A stretch of 10,263 bases of DNA from Acanthaster planci. Lineage: Eukaryota; Echinodermata; Asteroidea; Valvatida; Acanthasteridae. Below, piece by piece: positions 1-7,520 of this stretch. The first letter of the stretch is position 1. The number at the start of each line of letters is the position of its first letter. The position numbers were made by a program, and so were the translations under genes. The notes under the pieces were generated by a model. That model saw only the letters and a list, made by a program, of their open reading frames with translations. It was not told the origin of the DNA and ran no database searches. The stretch spans positions 49,523 through 59,785 of the forward strand of contig NW_019091439.1 in the NCBI RefSeq assembly GCF_001949145.1, in the 5' to 3' direction.

Positions 1-322
1 GGTTAATCAGCCTCTAATTCATCATTTATATACACATGTAACATGGTTTAAGGGTAGATAGTATAAAAATATTGAGTGGCTAATATTGGAATAGAAGGAA
101 TATTATCACTTAGTAAAATCGGGACTTTTTCACTGGTGAATCCGATTTCTCAATTTAAAAGCCACTTAGTATCTGTTTTATATAACTGACACACAGATCC
201 TTGTCATTTTATTCATGTCTGAAATGGGCATGAACGTTGGTACATTTGTCATGCCTGTTGACATCACCGCCATGATTGTGTCTTTTTCAAGCAACACAGA
301 TCATGCCTTACTTTCTCCCCAG
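1..322. other. Non-coding, probable GCN1 intron
   Basis: AT-rich sequence with no convincing coding potential on either strand. It ends in a very good 3' splice-site context, a pyrimidine-rich CCTTACTTTCTCCCCAG at 306-322. The window probably opens inside an intron of the GCN1 gene that continues downstream. I infer this because the next matches correspond to a region several hundred residues into the protein. Confidence 0.5.
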
Positions 323-356
323 GTTTTGGTCTGCAGCGCTCTATTGTTCAAGATTA
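323..356 (+). CDS. GCN1: Possible short GCN1 exon, tentative
   Basis: A strong acceptor ends at 322. The phase-0 reading begins VLVCSALLFKISESQ, which I weakly align to the human GCN1 stretch ALLLLKLSVADSQ (remembered sequence), in the poorly conserved N-terminal HEAT region. The 3' end is unresolved. The only good donor is GTGAGA at 357, giving a 34-nt exon that leaves a one-base carry. Otherwise the frame stays open to a stop near 458. That carry does not match the phase-0 start I prefer for the next exon at 893, so either an exon or a border is wrong. The match is short and could be chance. Confidence 0.25.
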
Positions 357-892
357 GTGAGAGTCAACTATTCAAAAGCCATGAGAACAAGGATGATCGT
401 TATCCCATTCATCATGGGCAAATGGGAGTTCTAGAGCCCCAGCATGAATGGCAGCAATAATGATTGTTATACTATGGTCATAGATATTGAATTTTTATTG
501 GTTGCGAATTGGTAATTTGATATGCCACAAACACATGTATATCGTTTATGATTGAGTGTACTGGTGATGTTGCCGTGATACAAAAAAAGATGGATAACCT
601 TGATCTTTCCCACAGTTGATGTGTTGTTTCTAATTAATTGTAATTGTGTAACCCCGGTCACAAGGTTGTGTAGCTGCACTGGTACTAAGCTACTTCATGT
701 ATGAGATGTGCCTTGGGGGACAGTCAAGCAGCTATGTCTGTTGTCAGCATGACTGCAGTGTTTGTTTTCTTGGTTCATTCATTTTATTTTTAATTGGACC
801 AATTCTGCCGTAATTTCTTTATGATATTGGCAGATGACAGTAGATTTTTCTCTTGTACCGAAGATGAGATCAGAAATTAAATTTTTGTACAG
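357..892. other. Probable GCN1 intron
   Basis: No supportable gene on either strand. Small open frames here have no recognisable protein features. A second usable acceptor (TTGGCAG ending at 833) opens a 69-codon frame that does not resemble GCN1. The preferred acceptor for the next exon is TTTTTGTACAG ending at 892. Confidence 0.35.
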
Positions 893-1105
893 GAGAGCAC
901 CCTTCATTGGGTGTGCGAATATGGTCATCACGGTTCTAAATTCTGTGTCGCAACAAGCATGGCAGGGAAGACCCAACTGTTACAGACGTTACCTGCAACA
1001 GAATTGGATAGCTTTGTGGAAAAAATTTTCAGAAATGTTTTAAAAAAAGATGGTACTCTCTACCAGTTGTTTAATGCAGATGAATTTGTTCAACTTAAAT
1101 ACGTT
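893..1105 (+). CDS. GCN1: Candidate divergent GCN1 exon
   Basis: The frame is open from the acceptor TTTTTGTACAG (ending 892). Its distal part reads ELDSFVEKIFRNVLKK and then LYQLFNADEFVQL. I align this with the human segment around KLSSFWQLIVDEKKQVF and TSEKFLVMA (remembered). The support is pattern-level: an L-x-S-F start, a KK pair, and an acidic-F-hydrophobic end. There is an insertion of about seven residues relative to human. The proposed donor GTTGGT at 1106 leaves phase 0, matching the phase-0 start of the next candidate at 1248. The first ~30 residues, including HWVCEYGHHGSK, match nothing I know, so the true start may be a later AG such as the one before 981. Without splicing the frame runs to TGA at 1175-1177, so this could instead be an unrelated terminal exon. 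Confidence 0.38.
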
Positions 1106-1247
1106 GTTGGTGAAAACAATTTCAGTGAAATGAGATGCATTGCTCCGATGTCTTGGCACTCATCCAATTCACACTGAACCAAAAGTACATGTACTAGCAA
1201 ACCAGAGCTCAGCCAATTAGGATAAAGAACCAGCAAGAGATTTTTAG

Positions 1248-1301
1248 CTCCTTGATGTATTAGAAGTTGACAAACTTCTTCTTGATGGAAAGAGGGAGCT
1301 A
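1248..1301 (+). CDS. GCN1: Candidate short GCN1 exon
   Basis: An acceptor GAGATTTTTAG ends at 1247; its TAG would be an in-frame stop if not spliced, which fixes the start. The 18 codons read LLDVLEVDKLLLDGKREL and align without gaps to human LCTVLHLTERLFLDHPHRL, a HEAT-type helix (remembered sequence). Matching L/V positions and the LFLD/LLLD element are the evidence. The donor GTGTGT at 1302 leaves phase 0. A donor two bases later (GTGTCC at 1304) would supply the two-base carry that the next exon's GCN1-like frame needs. The 3' border is therefore uncertain. In GCN1 this part lies in the N-terminal solenoid that wraps along ribosomes. Confidence 0.42.
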
Positions 1302-1386
1302 GTGTGTCCCAAATCGATTATTCACGCAAAATAAACCATGTTTTATTTGTGTTACCATACCACACACATAGCCATTAAAATTTCAG

Positions 1387-1515
1387 GAGCAAGGAAAGGC
1401 AGCATCTTCGTGGGCCTTTGTCTGTTCATGTACAGTGTAGAGTGTGCGTACGGGAGTACCTGCAGGTCACGTGCGACAGCTCCTTGAACTGTGCCTTGGA
1501 GGCAGTTCAACACTA
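1387..1515 (+). CDS. GCN1: GCN1 exon with one-base frame break
   Basis: An acceptor AAAATTTCAG ends at 1386. Read from AGC at 1388 the exon gives SKERQHLRGPLSVHVQ then CRVCVREYLQVT. From 1471, one frame over, it gives VRQLLELCLGG. Together these parallel human QQYHRALVAVLLSRTWHVRR then QAQQTVRKLLSSLGG (remembered), with V-R, Q, T-V-R, L-L and L-G-G kept in order. Neither frame alone covers the match, so a base appears to be missing around 1466-1471 (CAG GTC ACG TGC). Without correction the frame stops at TAG 1514-1516. The end at 1515 uses the weak donor GTGCAT and is provisional. The cause could be an assembly indel, a real allele-level lesion, or a mis-read exon structure. The flanking exons look functional, so I favour a sequence error. 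Confidence 0.5.
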
Positions 1516-2232
1516 GTGCATATTTGACATGCATGAGTGCAAACTGGCAAACAGCAAAAATAGCAAGTGGTCTGTCCTGATAAATGGACCAGTGAAAGTT
1601 CAGCTCTCAATCATGAAAACAGCTTTTTAGGCCATTGATTTAACAAATGATTTTGTGGTTCAACCCATAATACAGAGAATGATGAATGCAAGATGTGACA
1701 CACAAGCTGGTGTCTTATGCTTGACAAGTGAACAAACAGGGTAGTTCTGATTAACAAGATAAATACAATGTACAATGTATGTAGAAAAAGCACTTGAGAC
1801 ATGCATCACTGTAGGTATCTTGTTCACTTTTTTGAACTTTAGTACAAACCCCAACCAGTGCTTTGTGTCAATTAATATGGCCCATGGGTACTTAGGTTGC
1901 ATAACATTTTACAATACTAATTGATGCATTGCTCCAATCAACTTTTATGCTAAAACACATTTGTTGGATAAAACGTTTGCATATTGCATTCTACAAGATA
2001 TACAGTAACAAGGGATTGGATTGACTCGGAAATGTGATGAAAAGCAGATTACATAAAACATGGTACCTCATGTAAAGGGGTTTCCATGATGAAAATGCTT
2101 TGTGATTTCTTTGTGAGTGGTACTCTATCATGTAGTAGTCTATGCATGTAATCAAACTGGTGTACAACATATTGTAAGTTCAGTTTACCATACGCAGAAA
2201 CTAAACCATTGAACAATTTTTTGCTGTTTTAG
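1516..2232. other. Probable GCN1 intron
   Basis: No convincing coding sequence on either strand. The minus-strand frames in 1611-1902 are hydrophobic, AT-rich readings with no recognisable domain. The stretch ends in an excellent 3' splice signal, CAATTTTTTGCTGTTTTAG, ending at 2232. Confidence 0.4.
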
Positions 2233-2275
2233 AAAAGGGATGATGAAGCTCTTTTACGTTAACCAACTTCAACTG
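2233..2275 (+). CDS. GCN1: Candidate 43-nt GCN1 micro-exon
   Basis: Forty-three bases lie between a strong pyrimidine-tract acceptor (ending 2232) and a strong donor CTG|GTGAGC at 2276. One frame is open. It needs a two-base carry from upstream, reads KGMMKLFYVNQLQL and exits in phase 0, the entry phase of the next exon at 2321. Its position and the pattern G-[LM]-[LM]-x-x-[LF] fit the human stretch HGLLEELKTVLSSH (remembered). It would fill the gap between the LGG of the previous exon and the VIDPN of the next. The required incoming carry is not supplied by the donor I chose for the 1387 exon, so that junction is unresolved. A downstream intron of only 45 bases (2276-2320) would be unusually short, which counts against it. 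Confidence 0.28.
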
Positions 2276-2320
2276 GTGAGCTTCAACTGTAAACTTTAAA
2301 TTTTGTATCATCTGTCAAAG

Positions 2321-2513
2321 GTTATTGACCCCAACCAAGGTGATGTGAATAATGGAGAGACAGCAAATTCTGAGTCAAGACAGGGTATTTCAGCCATGGT
2401 GCTGGCCTCCTCTCTCCAGTCACTGATTGTGAATGCTGGGTCCTGCTTGGCCAAGAAAGAAGCTGGCATGCTGGTATTGGATGCCTTACTGGATGTACAT
2501 ACGCCCTGTATGG
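2321..2513 (+). CDS. GCN1: GCN1 internal exon (N-terminal HEAT region)
   Basis: Sixty-four codons plus one base. The reading runs from VIDPNQGDVNNGE through GISAMVLASSLQSLIVNAG to DALLDVHTPCM. It parallels human VPPRVLQEALCVI...AQEMLIISHHPSLV (remembered). Codons become G/C-rich at third positions from about 2380, unlike the surrounding AT-rich DNA. The donor G|GTAAGT at 2514 is consensus and leaves one base (G), which completes a Val codon with the TT opening the exon at 6098; this phase fit is strong evidence. The start rests on a weaker acceptor, TCATCTGTCAAAG ending at 2320. The in-frame TAA at 2297-2299 limits how far upstream it could begin, and a later AG (2382) would also be in phase. 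The segment is a helical-repeat part of the ribosome-binding scaffold. A 104-codon minus-strand frame over the same bases is a shadow. Confidence 0.75.
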
Positions 2514-2827
2514 GTAAGTCTGAATATGCATGGTTTGGGCATATTTGACGTGGATCCTGGAATTTCATTATAAAACTAGACTGGACGTGTAAAGTTAATT
2601 GGAACAAACACGACATCATTTCCCTGTCTTTATATTATTGTGTTTGTAGGTATGATATGCTTGTCAACAGCCTGTCTCTTCTTTCCTTATGAGTGTGCAC
2701 TTCAACTTGGGATGGATTCCTTTGTAATCCACAGTTGTGTTTTCATACAATGAAGCATACAGTGCAATACAAGTTGGATTCCCTTGTGTTTTCCTCAGTA
2801 CATGTACTGTTTAAGTGTATACTAAGT

Positions 2828-3952
2828 ATATGCAGGGGTGTGAAATCTACGCTTTTTAGCGGCTATCTGCTTTTTTGGTGAAACTGCGGACCATTCAGTC
2901 ATTGTGCTGTGATGGGCTGCAAATGAAATATCAGTACTCATATGTGTGTCAGTGGGATTCGTTGCAGTTGTTCGTGTGTGAGCAGAAGTATTGACTAACA
3001 AGCTCCACTATAACTTGTGGTGGCATACATTTCATTATGACTTTGCGGCTTGAAGTAACATTAGTAACTGTTCGCTTTCGCTGATAGAGGGCTTCTTGAC
3101 AACGTGTGTGTGTGGCACGGAATGTTCTTGTGCCGTGCATTCTCACACGGTTTTGCGTAATTTTTATGGGCTTTCAAACAATTTTAGACATAAACTCATT
3201 GTGATATCAGTGCAAAACATGTACGATTGTCCCAAGAGGTTCTGACTTAGGTACAGTCTTTGATAAGACCGATCTTTAAGTTATAAATCTGCAGAAATAG
3301 ACCGTAGATGTGACAGGCAGGCAACACGGCACATTCCGCGCCCAGAGAATCCAAATGCGTGGATATGCAATGTACATGATATATGCACGTGTGTGCATTA
3401 TTTCAAGAACTGAAATTTTGAAAACATGCTCATCGAATCAGGTGGGAAAGGGCCAACTCACTCTACAAACTTCGATAGTTACAATTTTGGAATACCTATT
3501 ACTAATTCATTTGGAAAGAGTTCAATGTACAGACAACACTTCATGTCTTTGTGCACAAACTTTTGACACTTTTCTAAAAAAACCAACAACCTGTTTTCTA
3601 AGTAAATGCTTTAGACTTTTCTCAGTTATTTTTTTGTTTTAGGATGTTTTCACTTTCTGATGGCTGTTGTAATATTTTAAGGAAAAATTAGTCTGTATAC
3701 ATGTATGTAACTCTTTCCATTAATTTTAACCTCTTCAGGAATTTGAGACAAATATGAAGAAAAAGTAAAATTTAAAATATGCACAGCCTAAATTGTAAAA
3801 AAAAAATCAATGGTTACACCAGGAGGCTGTGAAATGCACCATAGAGCATCTACATTTCAAAGTTATCACGGGGCCTTTAAGTGGGCCTCAGACCTCATGC
3901 CAAATATGCATTTTCAGCTATTTTTTTATATGCCACTCACACCCCTGCATAT
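2828..3952. mobile_element. Candidate non-autonomous DNA transposon with terminal inverted repeats
   Basis: The 16 bases ATATGCAGGGGTGTGA at 2828-2843 recur as an exact reverse complement at 3937-3952, 1.1 kb apart, inside a GCN1 intron. CAGGGGTG-type ends resemble hAT-superfamily termini, but no perfect 8-bp target duplication is present: AGTATATG precedes the left CAGGGG and CATATGAA follows the right CCCCTG. The outer ATAT is palindromic and may be a duplicated TA-rich target instead. No transposase is visible; the longest internal frame (3310-3642) is unrecognised. A second, imperfect inverted pair lies inside: GGCACGGAATG at 3114-3124 faces CATTCCGCGCC at 3332-3342, with adjoining TGCCGTG and CACGGCA. 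The family assignment is inference. Confidence 0.45.
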
Positions 3953-4413
3953 GAAACCTTGATTACTCAAACTCAATAAGTTGAAGCTCACTTTATCTCA
4001 AAATAATACTTCATTCTCCTCAAGAGTATGAGATAGGTGCATGCATGCTGCTTAATTTGAAATACCTGCATTAAAAAACCTCCGCTTATATTGAAGTTAT
4101 TTTTAATATCAATCCAAACTGCTAACGGAACAGTTTCAAAGTAGTGTCAAGAGATTGCAAACCTTTTTTCCTGGAGTCATCACTACCAATGCAATTTGTC
4201 TTTTCATTTTGGGGTACATTGCATGGTGCAATTGTGATCTGCCTATACACAGTATCCAGTGCAAAAGTGCAAGGAATCCTAACTTTCATATCAAGCGATC
4301 ACTGCTCGTGGCCAAACTGTATCCTGCATGTTAGTAGTCCAATCACTGGCTCTTTGCTGTGGTGTTGTAACGGCATTAGAAACCTTTGAGTGCATGCATG
4401 TCTGACTTCTGAG

Positions 4414-4437
4414 TTGGCCAAGTTGTTGGCCAAGTTG
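4414..4437. repeat. Perfect 12-bp tandem duplication
   Basis: TTGGCCAAGTTG occurs twice head to tail (4414-4425 and 4426-4437). Each unit contains the palindrome TTGGCCAA. It lies deep in the 3.6 kb intron, and its origin is probably replication slippage. Confidence 0.9.
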
Positions 4438-4817
4438 CATTAAAGGACTGATAGTGTGACCACACATTGTATACCTAAGTACTAGTGCGTATGGAGGTTT
4501 GTCACTGCACTTGACAAGTGACTGGAAACAGTGCCATATGAAGTTGCTCAAGTCGACGTGTACGTAATTTACATGTAGTAGCGTTAGTGTGAGCAATCAT
4601 GTCAGACTGAAGCAACGGTAATTCCAATGTCGATGCTTTTTCCGACCATGACAGCGATCAGTTGTCATGTTCGTCTTATTCATTTGACAAAAAAAGCCAC
4701 ATTGAAAGAGCTGATGAGGCACAAGAACCAGAATACACTCACGAAGAGATTTTGCAACTCGACGCTGTTGGCCACCGGCAAGGCAGCGACCCGGATCAAC
4801 AACCAAACACTGACTGG

Positions 4818-4866
4818 TCATGATTTTTATTTTTTTCCTGCAAAAATTTGTCTTTCTGAAAAGACG
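4818..4866. repeat. Short dispersed repeat, copy 1
   Basis: TCATG, a T-run, CCTGCAAAAATTTGTCTTTC and then GAAAAGACG resembles 6812-6857 (TCATG, T-run, GCCTAAAATTTGACTTTC, then GAAATACG). It is in the same orientation, with a few small gaps. Part of the similarity is the T-run, so homology is only suggested. Confidence 0.35.
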
Positions 4867-5108
4867 TGATTGTCCTCCCATTGGCTATATAGTAGAGTTT
4901 TTTTGTCCATGGTTGTAAGCTAGGCTACTTCGCCAAAGTTGGTGTTCTATTGCGACCAGTTTTTTCACCTTGCACTGCAAGTCACTTGCTTGGCATCGAT
5001 GCATACGCGTGACGACTGTGCGGCATCATTTGCACTGGAAAATAGTCCACGTGCGCCAGTGCAATATATTCCCATTTTACACCGTTTACGCGTAGTGCAT
5101 GTATGGGT

Positions 5109-5164
5109 GTACATGTACATGTCAGTACTGGAACGTGTACATACATGTAAACATGCACATGTAT
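5109..5164. repeat. ACATGT-rich cluster
   Basis: Four ACATGT palindromes (starting 5111, 5117, 5143 and 5157) occur within about 55 bases, together with related TACAT and CATGCACAT words. The first two are directly adjacent. The cluster has microsatellite-like character and lies within the CpG-richer patch. Confidence 0.75.
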
Positions 5165-6028
5165 TTGGAAATTTTGAGTCTAAGTTCAAATCTGAGTGTG
5201 TGTTATCCACAAATCTAACCTACAAACGCTGGTGTGAAAAGTCGCTTGGGAATCTACAAAAACTGTTCTCCGGGGAATTGGTTTGATTGCGACAATAGCC
5301 ACCGACAACACTTATTGGAATTCTGTTGAAATTCACAATTCACTATAGAAATTATTACACATGTACGATGCGATGCAAAACAAAATTAACACAACGCATC
5401 AAATTAGTTGTCCAGTAGCTCTGCCCCGTGTTAAGGGAAGGGCATAAGAAACAAGACCAAACAAGGTTGACTTGACACATACGAGTTACCTACCCGACTA
5501 CGCGCCAGAGCAGAGCATATTATTCTTGTGCGGACTGATCAACTTTCTTGCCAGAGCTATGGATTCTTGTCTGGAAAGTCCAGTCCATCCAATGACATCA
5601 CATTTTTGCCTAGATTTGTCTGCTGCCCTCATCGACCTATTTCGATAAGATTTTGTGAAGAGCTCAGGCAGAGACTAAAAAACACACAGAAAACGTCAAT
5701 TTTTGCTGATTTAATGACATAAAAGAGGAGTCAATCAAACTTGGTGTATATAAGACGGTTGAAAACTATCATATAACGTCAATTTAACCCTACATGGACC
5801 ATCCCCTTTAATTATACAGCAGATAATTTTATTGTTAAGAAAAAATAGGAAATCAGAGCAAGAGTGTTAGTGAAAACAGAAACCTAAAATGAATGAAAAG
5901 AAGGAAAGGGAGTTGGCAAGTCATGGTGAATTCATATGTGCACAGCTTGCTTTGGGAAGAAAAATCAGGAAACTTGAACCTTTTGTAGCTCAAGGTTTGG
6001 ATCTATTCACTGTTAGATTTTTTTTTAG

Positions 6029-6097
6029 ATTTCGCTGAATGTGCCAAAACATGTCATCCTAATAAATGCTTTCCCCTTTCTTCTGTTTCCATGTCAG
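6029..6097 (+). other. Possible alternative 3' extension of the next GCN1 exon
   Basis: An acceptor-like GATTTTTTTTTAG ends at 6028. From 6029 the frame that continues into the GCN1 exon at 6098 is open for exactly 69 bases. With the one-base carry from the exon ending 2513 it would insert 23 residues, including FAECAKTCHPNKC, without changing the downstream frame. Remembered human GCN1 has nothing here, so the default is intron with the acceptor at 6097. This is a prediction from splice signals and frame only. Confidence 0.25.
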
Positions 6098-6225
6098 TTA
6101 ATGCCAAGCCCAAGCTGTGGTCAAGTATATTACACAAGTTGGATATAGAGCCAGTCCAACTAGTAGCAGACAATGCACAGGTTATCTTTACCATGTTGTT
6201 AAATGGACAGACTGACTCCAGAGAG
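6098..6225 (+). CDS. GCN1: GCN1 internal exon
   Basis: A 128-nt exon between the acceptor TTTCCATGTCAG (ending 6097) and the consensus donor GAG|GTAAGT at 6226. It enters with two bases completing a Val codon begun in the exon ending at 2513 and exits in phase 0. The product reads NAKPKLWSSILHKLDIEP, then QLVADNAQVIFTMLLNG and QTDSRE. It parallels human SGLWPALLARMKIDPEAFI and the following IIPRMTTQSPLNQ (remembered), including LW, two hydrophobic positions, and the [LI]-[KD]-I-[ED]-P motif. It is a HEAT-like helical pair of the ribosome-associated scaffold, acting in the cytosol with GCN20/ABCF3 and GCN2. Nothing in it is broken. Confidence 0.9.
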
Positions 6226-7341
6226 GTAAGTACATGTAGTCCTGCAATCCAATGTATCCTTACTCCATGGATGTGATATCATGGACTAAATGTATGACTT
6301 CCAAACTACACAGATGCACAAAACGTGTGTCGTGTTTTAGTCTACTTGGAGAGTTGTAAGTATTCATCCGTAATGCACAAAAAACATTTAATGTACTTCA
6401 TTGTGTACCGATATTGACTGACATGATTGGTAGAATATAAATCACCAGTCATACAATAAAGTTTTCATACATGTATGATGTAACACATAATAATGAACTG
6501 TGTAAGTAGAAACAATGTCACGTGGAAGTATGACCAACAATAATGTTTGAGAGTGCAGTGTTAAGAACAATTTCATGAGGTGACAAATGGTATTTCATCT
6601 GTTGCTAAATGCAGTCATCTTTTCCATCACACAAATGTATATGTGAAACATTCATTATGCTTGAAAAAATCCCATCATGACCTGTGTGACACTTTGCTTA
6701 GTCTGAAAAGTAGTTATTGATTTAGTCCCGTACAACTCTACCGTGCCAGCCCAATCCAGGAACAGTTGCATCTGTTTGTATTTTGAGATGCTGTGTTCAA
6801 CCACTTGTGAATCATGTTTTTTTTCTTTTGCCTAAAATTTGACTTTCGAAATACGTAAGATGCAGTTGCCATATTTGATATACAGCCAAATGCTCTTGAT
6901 ACTGACTCACAACCAGGGAGTAATATCTGCTTCATCAACAGGTCAGAAACAGCAGCCAAATTCAAAACACTGTCTGCCTTCACAGACTTCTCTAGCAGTC
7001 ACTCAGGGTGTTGAACCTGTCAGCCATCTCTGTATATGCAGACTTCCAAATTATGTTAACATGTTTTCAGCTGCCAACTAGTAAAGTACATGCTTGTTTC
7101 CCCTTTATTAGAGGGGCTGTTGTGCAAAGCCATGTCTGTATATGTATGCTTTCTCATTGTAATCAAACAAAAAGTAAATGGGGACCAAGTACAGTGTCTG
7201 GGATTTTACATGAAAGGTAACCACCACTCACCCTTGTTGCTAGGTTATGTATCATCTTGAAGGTTAGGGTTATTTCAAACACATTCTTACTTCAAATGTT
7301 ACATTTATGCATGTCACCTAGCTGTTGACTGTTGTTTGCAG
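6226..7341 (+). other. GCN1 intron, 1,116 bp
   Basis: Donor GTAAGT at 6226 and acceptor GACTGTTGTTTGCAG ending at 7341, both phase 0. A Q/S-rich plus-strand frame at 6839-7081 follows an acceptor-like CATCAACAG (ending near 6941). In the phase required by the flanking exons it meets TAG within 20 codons, so I do not treat it as a cassette exon. The second copy of the short dispersed repeat lies at 6812-6857. Confidence 0.85.
6812..6857. repeat. Short dispersed repeat, copy 2
   Basis: This is the partner of 4818-4866. The shared core is CCT, 0-2 bases, AAAATTTG, one variable base, CTTTC. The similarity may extend a little upstream (CAACC...ACT...TCATG in both). It is low-complexity in part. 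Confidence 0.35.
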
Positions 7342-7520
7342 ACATCCTGCAATGCTACAGCAACTGTTGTCAGGCTAGCCCCAAGACAGATCCTACCAAC
7401 ACTTGTCAATCATACAATGGGTTGTCTTGAAAACCCAGACCTGGCAACTGTTACCAAGGAGGAATATGACATCATGAAAACACCAGAGGGAGAACTGTAC
7501 AACAAAGTCGTCATTGAAAA
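7342..7520 (+). CDS. GCN1: GCN1 internal exon with TPEGELYNK motif
   Basis: A 179-nt exon, entering in phase 0 after TTGTTTGCAG and leaving two bases (AA) before the donor GTATGT at 7521. It encodes 59 residues beginning TSCNATATVVRLAPRQILP and ending VTKEEYDIMKTPEGELYNK then VVIE. This follows human SSMNAMGSLSVLSPDRVLP, then LVTREEFAIMQTPAGELYDK and SIIQ (remembered) almost without gaps. The P-x-x-[IV]-LP helix is the end of a HEAT unit. The [TS]-x-EE-[YF]-x-IM-x-TP-x-GELY motif is characteristic of animal GCN1 and leads into the charged linker encoded by the next two exons. This is the surest identification in the window, together with the following exon. The frame is intact, with coding-like third positions. 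Confidence 0.95.

Larger units (their letters stand above)
4740..5540. other. CpG-richer patch inside the large intron
   Basis: By eye there are about 30 CpG dinucleotides in this 800-bp stretch, against roughly one per 60-120 bp elsewhere in the window. Dense spots are near 4741-4795, 5000-5095 and 5484-5532. No recognisable gene is present. It may be a regulatory or alternative-promoter region, or a younger insertion not yet depleted of CpG. The nature is undetermined and the edges are approximate. Confidence 0.4.
2514..6097 (+). other. GCN1 intron, 3,584 bp
   Basis: Bounded by the consensus donor GTAAGT at 2514 and the acceptor TTCTGTTTCCATGTCAG ending at 6097. It is the longest intron in the window and holds the inverted-repeat-bounded element, the 12-bp tandem duplication, the CpG-richer patch, the ACATGT cluster and a possible alternative acceptor at 6028, each listed separately. 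Open frames of up to 115 codons inside it (for example 3310-3642 plus, 4597-4881 minus and 4939-5286 plus) show no domain I recognise. I do not call them genes. Confidence 0.85.

Noticed and set aside
834-1043. 69-codon frame after the acceptor at 833, ending WIALWKKFSEMF
   Set aside because: It resembles GCN1 less than the overlapping frame from 893, and stops at TAA in the A-run near 1041. A second indel in that A-run is possible but unsupported.
2308-2619. 103-codon minus-strand frame over the GCN1 exon at 2321-2513
   Set aside because: It is a shadow of the plus-strand coding sequence, whose phase, donor and similarity agree with GCN1.
3310-3642. 110-codon plus-strand open frame inside the candidate transposon
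   Set aside because: No transposase motif or domain, AT-rich random-looking composition, and a non-ATG start.
4597-4881. 94-codon minus-strand open frame
   Set aside because: No recognised domain. Part of it is explained by the short dispersed repeat shared with 6812-6857.
4939-5286. 115-codon plus-strand open frame, the longest in the window
   Set aside because: It spans the ACATGT cluster and CpG patch, has no recognisable domain or splice context, and begins at a non-ATG codon. I cannot exclude an unrelated exon.
5747-6038. TATATAAG box-like site (5747-5754) followed by a 49-codon frame MNEKKERELASHGEF... (5889-6038)
   Set aside because: The frame is short, ends in T-run codons that serve as an acceptor tract, and matches no family I know. 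TATA-like words are common in AT-rich introns.
6839-7081. Q/S-rich open frame as a cassette exon between 6225 and 7342
   Set aside because: In the phase-0 frame required from the acceptor near 6941 it meets TAG quickly, and GCN1 similarity runs directly from 6225 to 7342.
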